From Chlorops oryzae (Eukaryota; Arthropoda; Insecta; Diptera; Chloropidae): a DNA stretch of 64,000 nt. The stretch is taken from positions 33,632,502-33,696,501 of the forward strand of contig CM035808.1 in the NCBI GenBank assembly GCA_020466095.1, read 5' to 3'. Below the pieces are notes generated by a model that saw only the letters and a list, made by a program, of their open reading frames with translations, made no database searches and was not told the DNA's origin. Shown here in pieces: positions 46,635-60,000 of the stretch; within the stretch, counting starts at the first letter, position 1; the number at the start of each line of letters is the position of its first letter. The position numbers and the translations under genes are program-made.

Positions 46635-47763
46635 CACAGGTATACAAGGTTTTGGACCAGAGAAACTGGATAGCGACCCTATAGGAATTTTTCGTGCTGA
46701 TTCCGAATCTGGTACCCGTTTTACTCTATCACGTCAAGTTTTTGAGAAATCGTTAAATAACGGTTTTTGACATTTTTACCTATAGTCTATGTCAATAATG
46801 AGGTCGTAGACCCTATATGCCTTAACCGATTTCAAAGTTTTTGGTACTCATATGAAAGAGGAATGACAACGCAACATATCCTTTATACACAAATTTGGAA
46901 TTGATTCAGTAACTTGGAAGCTATAGGGCAAAAAACGCGATGCTGATTTCCAATTTTTAGCGATTTTGTTTAAAAACTTGAAATTCAAATGGTTATAATT
47001 TCCGAACCAAGGCTGGTATTCCAGGTCTTAATACTTTGAATGAAAGAACAATCAATTGAAAAAGTTTTGAGCCTAAAACAAAAAAAATCCGTTGCGTCGT
47101 TCTAATTTTATGAGGATTTTCGCTGAAAATGACAAAAACGAATTTTTATTTTTGGTATATTCTTCGCTCGTTCATATGTATATTTCAGTTACATATACAT
47201 ATAAATATACATATGAACGAGCGAAGAATATACCAAAAATAAAAATTCGTTTTTGTCATTTTCAGCGAAAATCCTCATAAAATTAGAACGACGCAACGGA
47301 TTTTTTTTGTTTTAGGCTCAAAACTTTTTCAATTGATTGTTCTTTCATTCAAAGTATTAAGACCTGGAATACCAGCCTTGGTTCGGAAATTATAACCATT
47401 TGAATTTCAAGTTTTTAAACAAAATCGCTAAAAATTGGAAATCAGCATCGCGTTTTTTGCCCTATAGCTTCCAAGTTACTGAATCAATTCCAAATTTGTG
47501 TATAAAGGATATGTTGAGTTGTCATTCCTCTTTCATATGAGTACCAAAAACTTTGAAATCGGTTAAGGCATATAGGGTCTACGACCTCATTATTGACATA
47601 GACTATAGGTAAAAATGTCAAAAACCGTTATTTAACGATTTCTCAAAAACTTGACGTGATAGAGAAAAACGGGTACCAGATTCGGAATCAGCACGAAAAA
47701 TTCCTATAGGGTCGCTATCCAGTTTTTCTGGTCCAAAAGTTGGCCTTTATTTGTAAACTTGTG
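46635..47763. mobile_element. giant near-perfect palindrome / foldback element
   Basis: Arms 46650-47185 and 47203-47738 are each 536 bp, inverted, with no indels and only three mismatches that I find (46662/47726, 46723/47665, 46871/47517). A 17-bp spacer (47186-47202) separates them. Outside the perfect core, CACAGGTATACAAGG on the left pairs loosely with the inverse of TTTGTAAACTTGTG on the right, each flanked by TAA. This suggests a foldback transposon ending at 46635 and 47763. The arms carry no credible protein. Transcription through the locus would give a hairpin RNA with a stem over 500 bp. Confidence 0.85.
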
Positions 47764-48204
47764 TAATTAAAGCCCCAAAAGGCGCGAACGGACGCCCAGT
47801 ATTTTTTATTCTTTTTTTTTTTATAATTATTTTTCACTAGATATCATAATTTATTACTCATCAAATCGGCTTTGTAGTTTCTTCTCAATGGCTTGATATT
47901 TTTATTTTCCATATCAACACTCACGACATCCGGTGGCGATTGTTGACATCAACTCTTCACAAACTCCACAAAAGAAAAAATGATATGGCATCATTCAATG
48001 TTGTGCAGTGGAGTAGTTAAAAAATATACCGGTATATAAAAAAATGCATGACAGCAATGGGGATTTTATAACAATTCCACTAAGATGCGGACTACCCTTG
48101 GCTACCTTTTTCCCCAAAAAGACAAAAAAAAAATTGGAAAAGAAGACTTAAAATAACGATTTTCCTTGTGTTCTTAGATTTTCAAGTTAAAAATAAAGAT
48201 CGCT

Positions 48205-48390
48205 TAAAAAACATTAGGCCTGATTGAGAATTATTTTGGATCTGGGTCCCTTTGAATCTTTAATGGAACCGACTATTCCACCCTGTTCTATAATACGGCC
48301 CCATTCTATAAAATTGTTCCAACCAAATTTTCCCTCCTATCCATAGTCGGAATCAGAAGAAAGGCCGCCTTAATTCTCAATCAAATAATC
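48205..48390. repeat. possible small inverted-repeat element
   Basis: TGATTGAGAATTA near 48220 is repeated inverted as TAATTCTCAATCA near 48372. There is no clear target duplication. A weak MITE candidate. Confidence 0.35.
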
Positions 48391-49034
48391 ATTTATTTTT
48401 CAATGCCAAAAAGCAAATTACTTTCCCCGTTGAGTCGAAAATCTAATTAGTTCTATCGCTAGAACGTTTTCTGGGTTAAGGTTTGAGTAATATAGGGGAA
48501 AAAACTCGTTACCTTAAAACAAGTTTATTCAGCCTTGCAAGGTTAAATTTCTGTGACTTTTGTGTTGCGCTATTAATGAAAACAAAAAAAAAAAATGCAC
48601 TGAAAATTATTTTATGCAAACACTAAAGTTTACAGAAATGTATTGGAAATGGGGACTCCTTTGAGACCTTAGAATGTTCTTCGGACATGGAAAATGGAAT
48701 TTCTGAAATATTGAAATTTTTCACTGTAAACATTTCCCTCCATAAATGGCCTTCATTTGACTTATTACAATAAAATATATTAACTATGAATAATGAATTT
48801 TCAACATATAACTCTAGACTGCAAAAAAAAAGTGCATTTTAAATTAACTAAAGTGACGTCACTTTTCCACAGCCAAGCAATTTCTTCCCACGTTAAATCA
48901 AATGCTAAATAAGATTTAAGAAAAAATCGCTCCAAAGTTGGTGTCAAGCTTGAAAGTTGCTCTCACATTTCCCTTATCACTGGAACTAATGTGAACCGTT
49001 TTGTCATGCCCCATCGGAAATGTCACCGTGTTTC

Positions 49035-49125
49035 ATTACGGGGCAATCCAAATTTCTGCTCAGAATGGCTTGGACGGGTGTGACCTTTAGGACCTTTTTG
49101 CGTGGAATTGCAGCTTTGGAATGAA
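49035..49125 (-). repeat. repeat fragment shared with 14145
   Basis: Second copy of the 14145 fragment; minus-strand reading IPRKKVLKVTPVQAILSRN. No flanking inverted repeats seen. Confidence 0.55.
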
Positions 49126-49377
49126 CTACAGAATAACAGTAGAGTAGGGATAAATGCTTTTCTCTAGAAATTTTATATAAATAAATAAATGTGTGCACAA
49201 TTTCCTCAGAGGGCATAAAGAAGACTTCAAGGCGGCGTGCACTTTGAGGTTTTTTTTTTGGCATTTACCGGTCCTGCATTTAACCATAGTTTATTGTACC
49301 ATTTTTCGGAAATCGGAACATAAAAAATTATGAAATAGAAGCTCAGAAATGCATTTGCTCGATGACAATGATGAGCA

Positions 49378-49580
49378 CTGTTGACAGTTTAGAGGAATCT
49401 CCCCTAAATTAAAGGACATTTATGGTCTTTAGTGGAGTCTTAGACCAGAAAAGTGGACAGAAAAAATTTTGTGGGACCAAGTTTTTCATTTCAGAAGATT
49501 TCAAAATTGCATTGTAGGCAATTTAGGCCTTTTTATGAGACATTCAGGAGAATTTTTTTCTTAAAAAACTGGCAACAGTG
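49378..49580. repeat. dispersed repeat with CTGTTGCCAG-type ends, copy 1
   Basis: It begins CTGTTGACAGTTTAGAGGAA and ends CTGGCAACAG. It shares CCCTAAATTAAA, TCTTTAGTGGA and GACATTCAG blocks in order with the copy at 53508. Confidence 0.65.
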
Positions 49581-51150
49581 ATGATGACTACCATAACCGT
49601 TGATGCCCGCGGAGCAAGCTTCGGAGCATTGAGAGCGAATGCTTGTGTACATACACAAAAGGCAACAAGCAAGCTGAGAAATCGAAACCTGTTTAGTCTG
49701 ACATCAGGCAGCGAACGAGCAAGACCTATGTCGGATGAAGCAAAAAGAGAGAACTGAAAAGGCGAAAAATGTTCTTCAGTGCAATGCGCACACACACTAT
49801 CGCAAGCTTTCAATGTAGTGGTGGGCATCCCTGACCATAACTGATGATATTTCCATCAGAGTGAAAGCTATCACAGTTCAAACTGTAGCCGTTAGTGTGA
49901 CATCACTCTTCGACTTATAGACTCATTTGTTGTTTAAACATCAAAAGATATGGACATTGGCGTCGCCCACAAGACCCGACAAATGACTTAAAGCGATGTC
50001 CCAAAAGACTCCCAAAACAACAAAAAAAAAAATTAAAACATTTCGTAGAAACATACAAAAATAATGCCAAAAATGACGCTGAAAGTTGCTTCCAAAATGG
50101 AAATTCAAATTTTTTTTTCTTACTTCCCTCTTCCTTTTGTAGTTGTTCTTCTGTAATTCTGTTTACTTTCTAAAATTTTGCGATTTTGACGTACGAAGCT
50201 GTTTAAATAAACACAGGAAAAATGAAAATTTTTTCGTTATAGTTGTGGAAAGAAATGAAAGAGAGGAGACGATTGAGTGGGAAAGACAGCGAGAGAATAC
50301 GAGGACTTGTGACGTAATTGTAAGGAAAAATAATATTTTAGCGGTAAAATTCGACGAACGGATGTTTAGAACCGGCAAAATAAATTTATGATTGACATTA
50401 TAAAATTTTAAGTGCGTTCAGAAAATGATCAAATATCGAAGAAAAATTAAGGTAATAAATTCGACAGGAAGTTGAAGAGTTGAGGAATCCTCTAGGAATA
50501 TTAATCATAGGTATTAAAAAAATATATCAAGAACATACAAATTGGATGTGTGACAGTAATGGTATTTGAATTAACATTTAAGTCAACCCTCGTAATTTAT
50601 TTTTATTTTTATTTTTTGTTTATAAACAAGAGCAGCAGCAGAAAGCATTTTCAAATGGTTTATCGCTCTAATTGAAACATAAGAAAAAACTCATAAAAAT
50701 TGTTTAAATAAATAGAACCGAAAATGAACATCAAAAATCGGAGAAGAAATCTTTGGGTTTGCTTTGCGCGGCGACAGCCCGACGGATCGTCCAGAATTAT
50801 GGTACTGCCGGAATGGAAATACCCACAGGCCTGACCGAATATTTTTTGAGATCTTGTGAGTGTTGATTTTGTGGGCCAAATCAAGTGCTAATTGCCCGCA
50901 CTTTAATTGAAGCATTTCACATTTTATTTGTCTTCTTTTTGTTTGTTCTTTTTCGTTTTCTGATTTAATTTTTTCTTTCTCAATTTTCGTTTTTTGGGAC
51001 ATACATTTTTGAGGGGCTCTAGGATGTTGTGGTTTTTGCTTACTTCGAAAGGTCACGACCATAAATCTTCGAAGAAATCTTCTGGCTTTGTGGTTTTGAT
51101 TCAAGTGCGTGAGCCCATCTGCAAAGTGGAGTGAAGTGTGATTTGGTTTT

Positions 51151-52003
51151 TATACCCGACACACTCTGTGTCGATGGTATATTGCGTTTGTGTGGTTGTG
51201 TGTAACACCCAGAACCAGTCGAATAGACCATACAAAATATATATAGAAATGATCAGCGTCACCAGAGATTCGATTTAGACATTGTCCGTCTGTCGTGTCT
51301 GTCTGTATACAGTTATCTTATCGAAGGAGTTGAGCTATCTTGAAAAATTTGGTATGCGTGCTCGCGGGGACATGAGTAAGAACAAGTTCGAGAATAGACC
51401 CGATCGGACCATTTGTAGGGGTACCTCCAGTACTAGGGTCTGTTACGAAAACAACAAAAACTGCTCTAAAATCGGAGTTTTTCAAGATATTTTGATGAGA
51501 TTTGGTATTTTAACATGTTTAAAGGCAATTACTATGAATTCAAAAAAATTGTTAAAAGTGGGCGTGGCAGAAGGGCGTTTTTCGAAAATTTTTTCCTACA
51601 CACGAAATTCAAATGGCACTTGAACGAAAGTCGGCACTTATGCCTCGTTTGTAGCCACAAACATCCTCCCCAAAACTTCTTTTGGTCGGTCCATTATTAA
51701 GGGTACCTCCAGTACTAGGGTCTGTCACAAAAATCTCAAAAGTGCCCCAAAATCGGATTTTTTCGAAATATTTCAATAAAACTTAGGATTAGAGCGTATA
51801 TCTAAGCCTCCGATTAGAATTCAAAAAAATTGGAAAAGTGGGCGTGGCAAAGGGGCAGTTTTCATAAAGAATTTTAACAAGTCGGTATATGGGGCCCCTT
51901 ATGGCCTTAAACACTTCTTGATATTAAAAATTCTTTGATCATATGTGTCTGTGTCGGGTATTCTATTGTCAGGCTCGCCTGATTATAACACCCTTACTTG
52001 TTT
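51151..52003 (-). repeat. dispersed GGGTATAAAA repeat, opposite strand
   Basis: It begins TATACCCGACACACTCTGTG and ends with TGTGTCGGGTATTCTA and a GTAAGGGTGTTATAAT-inverse tail. AGGGGTACCTCCAGTACTAG followed by GGTCTGT occurs twice (near 51417 and 51700), as does AAAAGTGGGCGTGGCA. Same family as 5085-5640. Confidence 0.72.
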
Positions 52004-52283
52004 TTTTTTTTTAATTTTGAGGGTCTTTTGTAATTATTTCGAATTTCTTCGGAAGTTGTTTCCGTTCGTTAAGTAGATTTAAGAACTTTGTGGGAATTGA
52101 ATTATCAAAAGGTCGAGAAAACTTTTTTTAATGACATCGTTGTTGTCATGTCATGTTCGAAAAGGAGAGTTCTTTTTCGCTCAAAGCGTTTTTGTCATGC
52201 GTAAAATCCCATTTGAATACCTTTCTGAAATATGGCTCTATATCTTCAAGATATTTTTACTTAACTTATTGATTAACTGTTCA

Positions 52284-52516
52284 GCCGGGATCCTACTATC
52301 TGCGCAATGTGCCCATTAAATTTTTTTATTGTTTTGGCGCAATCAATGCGCCGATAGCGTGAACGCAATTTTTGGAATCTGATGCTTACAAGTGTGATCG
52401 TCTTGTTCCCGATATATTTTTGACAGTATGCGACGAGTATGTGGGCCTCAAAAGTGATTGTGGAAATTTATGAATTTTTTCCCGATAAAGATCAGCGCAG
52501 ATAGTGGGATGCCAGC
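52284..52516. mobile_element. short TIR element, copy 1
   Basis: Imperfect 22-bp inverted ends GCCGGGATCCTACTATCTGC and GCGCAGATAGTGGGATGCC. The interior shares GCCGATAGCGTGAACGCAAT with the copy at 60482. The target duplication is unclear. Confidence 0.75.
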
Positions 52517-52743
52517 TTAAGGTTGATCGAAAAAAAAACTGAAAAAATGTAATCGGTCGAGATTATTATTTTTGAATTTTTAAAGGGTTAAAAATTACCT
52601 CCAATTGACTACGAAAAGTTTACTCTTAGAGTAGTTACATGCAGGAGGGAATGGGTAGTATCAAAAATATTGCTCAATGTTAAAAATGACAGTTGGAAAT
52701 ATTTTCTGATTTTTTAAAGAATTTTACATTATTTAGTATGAAT

Positions 52744-53264
52744 CAAGGGCGTAGCGAGATAAAAAGTGCTTTGGTATTGCTTATATTTGCCACAGTGGTA
52801 TATTGAGCAATAATAAAGACATTAAACATAATTTGGGGGGGCAAGAAGTTTAGAGAGTTTTGGACCAAAAACCGAAAAAATCATGGCGTCCGATTTGGAT
52901 GAAAATTTATATATAGAATAAGTGAAAAATTCTAAGAATTTTGACGCTAACATTTTTAAAAAATACTGATTACAACTAGTCTAGCTTGGGTCTAGTTCCA
53001 AACTGGTCCAAAAAAGACTAGTTGTAATAAGTTTTTTGAAAAAGTTTTAGTACCCAAATTCTTAGATTTTTTCACTTATTCTATATAAAAATTTTCATAT
53101 ATAACTCGGGCGTCATGAGTTTTTCGGATTTTTTCGGTTTTTCGTCCAAAATTCTCTAAACTTCTTGCCCCCCAAATTATGTTTAATGTCTTTATAATTG
53201 CTCAATATACCACTGTGGCAAATATAAGCGCTACCAAAGCACTCTTTCTCTAGCTACGCCCTTG
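52744..53264. mobile_element. hAT-like foldback MITE
   Basis: The ends are CAAGGGCGTAGC and its inverse. An exact 8-bp duplication GTATGAAT lies at 52736-52743 and 53265-53272. The inverted arms run nearly to the centre, each about 240 bp, diverged by substitutions and small indels, meeting around 52985-53015. Both the duplication length and a CARGGGCG-type end are typical of hAT elements. No coding capacity. Confidence 0.93.
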
Positions 53265-53507
53265 GTATGAATCGATGCAGAAATATCAAGCTTCTTGAGA
53301 TTTTGGGTAAAAAAAATTCCCAAATCAACTTCGCTGTGATCAAACGGTTTAAAAAATCGCTCAGATGCAGTGTAACTGGTACTAGTACTGGTTGGTACTA
53401 ACTAACATCCGAAGTTGTCTAACTATAATTTTTAAATAATTTAATTTAAAAAATTCTCCAAAAATTCTTACCGGCTTGGAAGCCATGTGCCAAGAATGAA
53501 CTTCTGG

Positions 53508-53717
53508 CAGTTTAGGGGAATCTCCTCTAAATTAAAACACATTTAAGATCTTTAGTGGAATCTTATAGGGCAGAAAAGTGGAAAGGGAAAATTTTTATTG
53601 GACCTTAAAGTACGAAGTTTATGTTTTTAGAAGGATCAAAATCAAATATTACAGAATTAAGGCCTTCTTTTGGGACATTCAGAGGAATATTTCCCTAAAA
53701 AAAATCTGGCAACAGTT
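53508..53717. repeat. dispersed repeat with CTGTTGCCAG-type ends, copy 2
   Basis: Same order of blocks as the 49378 copy (GGCAGTTTAGGGGAATCTCC at the start, GGGACATTCAGAGGAAT and CTGGCAACAG at the end), about 75-80% alike by eye. Confidence 0.65.
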
Positions 53718-53724
53718 CATAAAT

Positions 53725-56630
53725 GCTTTAAAGTAGTGAAAAAATTTTATAGTTTTTGAGATTTTTGCAGTTCGGGATACTAGATAGAGTTTTTCGGATC
53801 ACTTACTTAGTACCACATTCATTTTTTTCAAGTCTAGAGGTAAAACTTTGTCGCCGATGGGAAAAACAAATATTAAACAGTTTACACGCTACAAACATAA
53901 GTAATTGCGCAACTTAGTTATCGGCCACACTGTTCGGGATCGATTTAAAATCAACCTGTAGCCAATCTAGTAAAACCAAGTATAGGGAATTGCTACATTC
54001 ATCAAGTACTTTCAGGAACTGCAGTCAAAACTTTGCTTACATTTTACGTTTTGCATGAAAATATGTACATACATATGTACCTGTGACTCCATCACAGAAT
54101 ATCAATTCATTTGTGACAAAAAAACGAACAACCTTTTATAACATTTCACTCCGATAAATTGGAAACTACTTTCCTAAAAGCATTTAATTCATGTAAATAA
54201 CTCCATTAAGAAAAAAAAATGTTTTCATCATGCGATTCAGTAAAAAAAAAAAAAACATTTTGCGGAAAACTCAACGCGCCTCTTGACCAAGTGCAATGAA
54301 CTTGACGTGAAAACCAGAAGAAAAGGTGTTGAAAAAACAATATCAATAAAGAGAAAAAACTTAATGGAGAAAAATTAATAACAAAACGACACAACAACAA
54401 ATACAGCAACAACAAGAACACAACAACAACAACAAATACAGCAACAACCGAAAGCTTTTTTACATCTTTTTTCGTTAAAAAAAAAATGTTTTTCTTTTTT
54501 TGTGTAAAGCGTCCGAGAAAAAACAAACCAAAAGCATTCAAAAAATTGTGAAGAAATTAAGCGCGCCGTGATAATCCCACAAACACGAGACCAGACAACC
54601 TCGTGGTTGACTCCCTTGTGTACATAAAACTCCTCTCTTTTTTTTTTTTTTTTTTTTTTGTTGTAACTGCCTTTGTGCTTTCTTTTCTCTCTGTCTGGCA
54701 CTTTACACCTTTCTTCGTGCGTTCACTCAAAGAAGAAATCACGCGCGCAACGACGCGATTAAACCATACCGAAGTGAACCGCGCCGAACCGAACCGAACC
54801 GAACCAATCGGCCGTCGGTTGTCTTGGTTTGGGGCATTGACGTCTTTGATGCTTTTTCACCGGGTTCCCACCTGTGCGTTGCACCGCCAGAAAAAATGTC
54901 TCAAAAAATGTCTTAAAAAATGTCATTGAAAATATGTACGAGAGGAAAAGAAGCAAGAATTGAATTCATATTTTGATGAAATTTTATAGAATAAAGGATA
55001 TGATGTCCTTGAATTATGCATCAAAAAGTAGTCATTTTTTAGTGCATTGATTCACATGTTAACAATTCGAGGACTGTCCACTGTGAACGCTCTGTCCCCT
55101 CGATGTCTTTATTACTTTACGATATAATTTGTCCGATTTTTGTCGTTTCGCGTTTTACGATTTTTCATACGTGTTTTGCGCAAAATTGCCCAAGTCCAAG
55201 AAGTTCAAAACCTCGATGGTTTCTTTGCCGCGATGACTAACAACGAAAAAGACGAAGACCATCACACAGCAAAACCGAGTGACCAATTCCGAATGGCTGT
55301 AATACCCAAACAGGGGCTCTCTTCATCATCGCCTTCGTCTCTTTCGTCGCGGCCATAACGACAATCGAACAACAACTTTCGCAGAAGTCTCAAGTTTAGT
55401 AATTTTCTTGCGAAAAAAAGTCATCACTTGAAGAAAATCGGTATAAAGACATTTCGAATAATGAATCCGAGGCTTTTGCACACGCAACATACGAAATTGT
55501 CTTGACGCGTCTGCGTCAGTTTTAAGCCGAAGCCGTTTGCAACAAATGAAAGCAGCAAAACAATGTTGCAACCAGCTTATTTTTCACCAGGTTTTTTTCT
55601 ACTGGTTTCGTGTCGTCTCTCTTTCTGTCCGTCCGCACGTCTGTCCATCTTTCTTTCATTGACATTTGTCACTTTCACGTCGTATGCGTAATAATCGCAC
55701 GCGGGCTTCGAATCAACGCATTTCTTTTTCCTCTTCTCTTACATTCGTTTTATTGTACGCGGTGATTTGTTGTTGTGTTGTTGTTGTTGTTGTTAGATTT
55801 TTCATTTATTTTTCCTTCGTTTTCCCAATCATTTTATGAACAATTTTCATTAATTAACTTTTGAAATCAATTTCCCTCTCTATTTCTTTCTTTCTCTCTC
55901 TACATCTCTATATCCTTGAATATTGACGTCGTTAAAAAATACATGTGGGAAAAAATGAAAATTTTTTATTGAAAATCATTTGATTTTTTTTTTATTAATT
56001 TGTAGCCCAAGCAGACACACAAGACAGAGATACAGGGTGTAACGGAAAGCAATATAAATGTCATGTGGGTAGTTAAAATGACAGTTATTATGGGGAATGG
56101 TAGCAAATTTTGCCTTGTCAAATCGTTAAATAAGAGAAATTTTTCTTTCCTTCGTGAGTGATCGGATACTATCCAGCTATGTCTACATTTTCTGTAGCCT
56201 GAGTTTGAACCCTTTAACTCCCCAATCTGACTCGATTTCATAGAGTGGTTTATAGGTTGATAGGTACTCGTGTAGACGACTAGACTCCCCAGCAGATAAT
56301 TGGATCATCCAAAGAGTAATCTTAGATCGCTCCTTTGCGAGTAATGGATTACTATAGAATGCTCAGAATTCATATATTTTTTAACATAGGATGTCCCGGC
56401 GGAGGAGTTAACCTTTTGACCTCGGAAAGGAGATCAAGTGAAGTAGTCTGTTCTATTTCAAGATAGAGCACAAGCGGAGTAATGTATTGCTCGCTTCTTA
56501 CTCCAAATGGATGAATAAGTCATTACTCTTCTTTTGCTCGGTTTGGGTATTAATCCATAATGGGCTATATCTATATCGCACAGTTTTCAGCCCTGTGAAC
56601 TTGGCATCTAAGCTAAATAAATAAAAATTT
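53725..56630. other. non-coding island, nothing coding identified
   Basis: CAACAACAA-rich DNA (54380-54447), a 24-bp T run (54636-54659) and a GC-richer stretch at 54700-55700. Short frames carry simple repeats only. Confidence 0.45.
54784..54805. repeat. (CCGAA)4 microsatellite
   Basis: Four CCGAA pentamers inside a GC-richer island. The inverse unit recurs at 59118-59137. Confidence 0.8.
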
Positions 56631-56634
56631 TGTT

Positions 56635-56824
56635 TTGCAATCGTTTGTACCATGTTTCGTTTCGTTAGTACCAAGAATTTTCCGAACATCCGTATCCGCA
56701 TCCGCAAATGCGGAACTTAAAAAAAAATATTTCTTTGCAATCGATTTTACCATCTTTCAATTCGTTCGTACCAAGAATGTTGCGATATTGATATTCGCAA
56801 CCACTTCCGCAATTGCGGAACTTA
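56635..56824 (+). repeat. diverged 100-bp tandem duplication
   Basis: TTGCAATCG-TTTGTACCAT, TCGTTAGTACCAAGAAT and AAATGCGGAACTTA (56635-56720) recur in order at 56735-56824 with about 20-25% change. A separate pair, ACGTCCGGACGGAGGGA, lies at 56912-56928 and 56988-57004. Confidence 0.65.
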
Positions 56825-57051
56825 CCCTATTGCTTACGCTACCGCACAAATTTACAAATATTCATCTGCATATGTCAGAAAAGCGTATCCGAAGCATCTC
56901 TGGAGGCAATAACGTCCGGACGGAGGGACTAACGTCTAGAATAAATTTATATATGGTTGAACTACTTATTTTTGATCTAGGTACTAAACGTCCGGACGGA
57001 GGGAATACCTGCGGGCTAAAAAAAATTCTTCCTTTCCTATTATTAATTTAG

Positions 57052-60000
57052 AACAGGACGGAATTTCAATATTAATTTGTTCTTAACTTCCTAGAATTTC
57101 GATAGAGATAAAAAAAAAAAAATCGATAAAGTTCTTTACTTCGTGATACAATTTTATCTTCTATGCGTAGTTTGCAAATAGTGTAGGAAGATCCTGCGAA
57201 TATTCAACACAAGCGTGCATATGGAAATGGTTACATTAAAAAGCGTAGTTGATTGGAACAGCTTCCGTACATTTGCATGTGTTGAATATTTGTAAAAATT
57301 GCTGCACTATTGCAAAATAAGCATTTTTGTTCAAAACGCTGCCCTGGAGTCTGACAAAATAGAAGATATAAGCGGTTCAATAAAATATTCAGAGGATAGA
57401 AAAACTCGGCATAAAGATACTCAGGCATTTATAGGTTAAGATCGATTATCTTATTCGAATTTCTTCATGTAGGTAATCATTTCGTTTCCATTGATTTGAT
57501 TGATATTTTTTTAAATATTTATATTCAATTTAAGTTAAATTATTTCTAATTATATTCTGTCTCTCTTTCTGTAAGCTTTCTTATTTCATTTCATTCATTT
57601 TTTTTTTTCTTCAGCTTCGATTAATTAATAAAAATTATCCCCATTTTTATGTTGAAGCAGAAAAGTGAAATTTCGAATTAAAGAAGAGCAATTTTAACCA
57701 ATCAAAATTTTGTTCGCTAAGCTTTCTTGAGTGAAATTGAAAGTTTCTTTCCGAAATTATTGTCTAGCTCAATCCAAAAATTCATTCACAAAAGAAAATC
57801 CGAACATAAAGGGAAGAATTGGCGCGACATTTTTTGATCATTCCGCATCTGAGCCGACAGAGCTCATCGTCCATCCATAGAATGAATCACTTTCTCAACG
57901 ATTCCAATTCTATCACTAGTGGAGAGCGCCTCTGAAACTTCGCGCCTTGCTCGTTTGCATAATTAGGTTCGTTGCGATTCGATTTAGAAATCGCAATCTC
58001 GCCGATGGCAATGATGACCATAATTGGCCATAAAAAACGATTGCTGTGCGTATCGGTTTTCTGTTATTTTTATAGGTTCGCTTCTTTAATTCCAGTGCCT
58101 AAAAACCAAGTTGCTCTAGATTTCGCACACAGTTTTTTTTTTTTTTTTGTTGTTTATTAAAAGACCACGACGACGAAGACGAAAAAATGCGCTAATTGTC
58201 ATCGGCCAAAGTTCCAAGTCTCTCGAAAGCATTTCATTTAGTTCGGCATATTATATTCAGAGTCTGCATTATTTTGTTGTTGTTGTTTTTTTGTGCTTTG
58301 ATTTTTTCTAGGTTTCTGTGTTGAGCGATTTTCCGCTCCGATCGAACTGTCTTTTTCAAGTTGTGTGCGTATCATTGACCGATTGCCAGCGCAGCTCCAT
58401 GGGTTCTCAAAGCGATCCGAAGTGATCGCGGTCCATGGCCTCGTGTGTATGTTTGGCGTCATTGAGAAACTAATCAATACGATTACGCGGATAATCATGC
58501 TGGCTGAGTGTAGAATCAACGACCGCAGTCGAAAAAAATACAAGAAACAGAAACAAATGATATAAAAAACCGGCCATACATCTACGCGATTCGCTTCGAA
58601 GCGATCAAGTGATCAATCATCATTCCGCATTGACGACTCCAAAGACTCCAAATACAAAATGAAAACACACAAAAAAAAAAAAAAAAAAAAAAAAATGAAA
58701 AAATTAAAATTAAAATCTAAAAGAAAAAAATAATAAAAATAAATAGAAAAAATTCTCGAATCGTAGGGAAATCTGGTTTTCGATTCGCTTTTGTTTGTGT
58801 CGTTCCTCTTCTTTTTCGTCGTCATCTTCTTTTTCTTCTTCTTCGAATTTGTTTTTATTATTTATATTATTTTGTGTTTTCTTCTCGGGCTTTTGCTGAT
58901 TACGTATGCCATCAAATTCTTTTATGGAGGCTCGAACGAAGGCTTTGAGAATTGATGCTCGGAACTAGTTTATTTATCGTTTCGACTCTTTTGTCTTTCT
59001 CGCGATTTTATGATTCATCGATTTATGTATTCCTCGTGACATATCAACGCAGAGTCATCGCATCGGTCCGAGTTGTGGATACGATGGAAGCGAAAAGAAG
59101 GTGGGTCGGTTGGGTTTGGTTCGGTTCGGTTCGGTTCAGTCCACCGATCGAATTGGATTTGAATATATCGAATTTTTCGATACATATTATGGCTCGAAGG
59201 TAATGAATGGAGGGCGAATCTTTTCACTCAAGTGCAGGAGGGAAAAATATTATTTATGGTTTCTTTTTTGCAATCAAAATAAAATGCTTTGAGGGAAATT
59301 GAAGAATTCAAAACGAGCTTTTTTGATTAGGTTTAGAAATATTAAAAGCTCGAATTCCCAAGAGCAATCTTATCAAGCGGAGACGCCTTAATTGAACTCG
59401 AATTAAAAATAGAAAAATTAATTCGAACACATGAACGATAAGATTAGATTTATTTTCCTTTTTTTTAAATCAATATAAAGAAAAATGTTTGGAAGCAATA
59501 TAATTTTTCCTAATGCAGTAACCTTGCGCGTTTGACATTTCTGATTAACAAAATCCATAAAATAATGAAGACATCGTTTCGGGCTTTTTTTTTGCGAAAA
59601 TAAATTAAAAAGCTGGCTTTCCTTTCCCGATTGCCTCAAACTGAATCGTATGAAACGAGCAACAATTGCACGTTGCCTTAAAATGATGCGCTTCGACGAA
59701 CTTATATGTGAGGACGAAAGAATGCGCTTAATGACCATTAAGTACCTTAATTGACAATTACTTTTCGATTTGAAAGCCATGTCAAGTTCGATGAAGAATC
59801 GAAATATGCAAATATTCAATGATGACTTCTTAAATTAAAAAAAAAAAAAATGAGCAGATTTGGTGTAAAAGGTTAGCTGGTCGGAAGAAGAACAACACTA
59901 GGTTACAGCATTTTTTCACGGCACATCGAAATGCACTTCTCTTACGGAATTTGGCCTTCCAAACACATGCCATTTATGCATGGATTTTGTACACTAATAT

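Noticed and set aside
47092..47280. 62-codon frame spanning the palindrome centre
   Set aside because: The frame exists only because the sequence is self-complementary; it encodes no recognisable protein.
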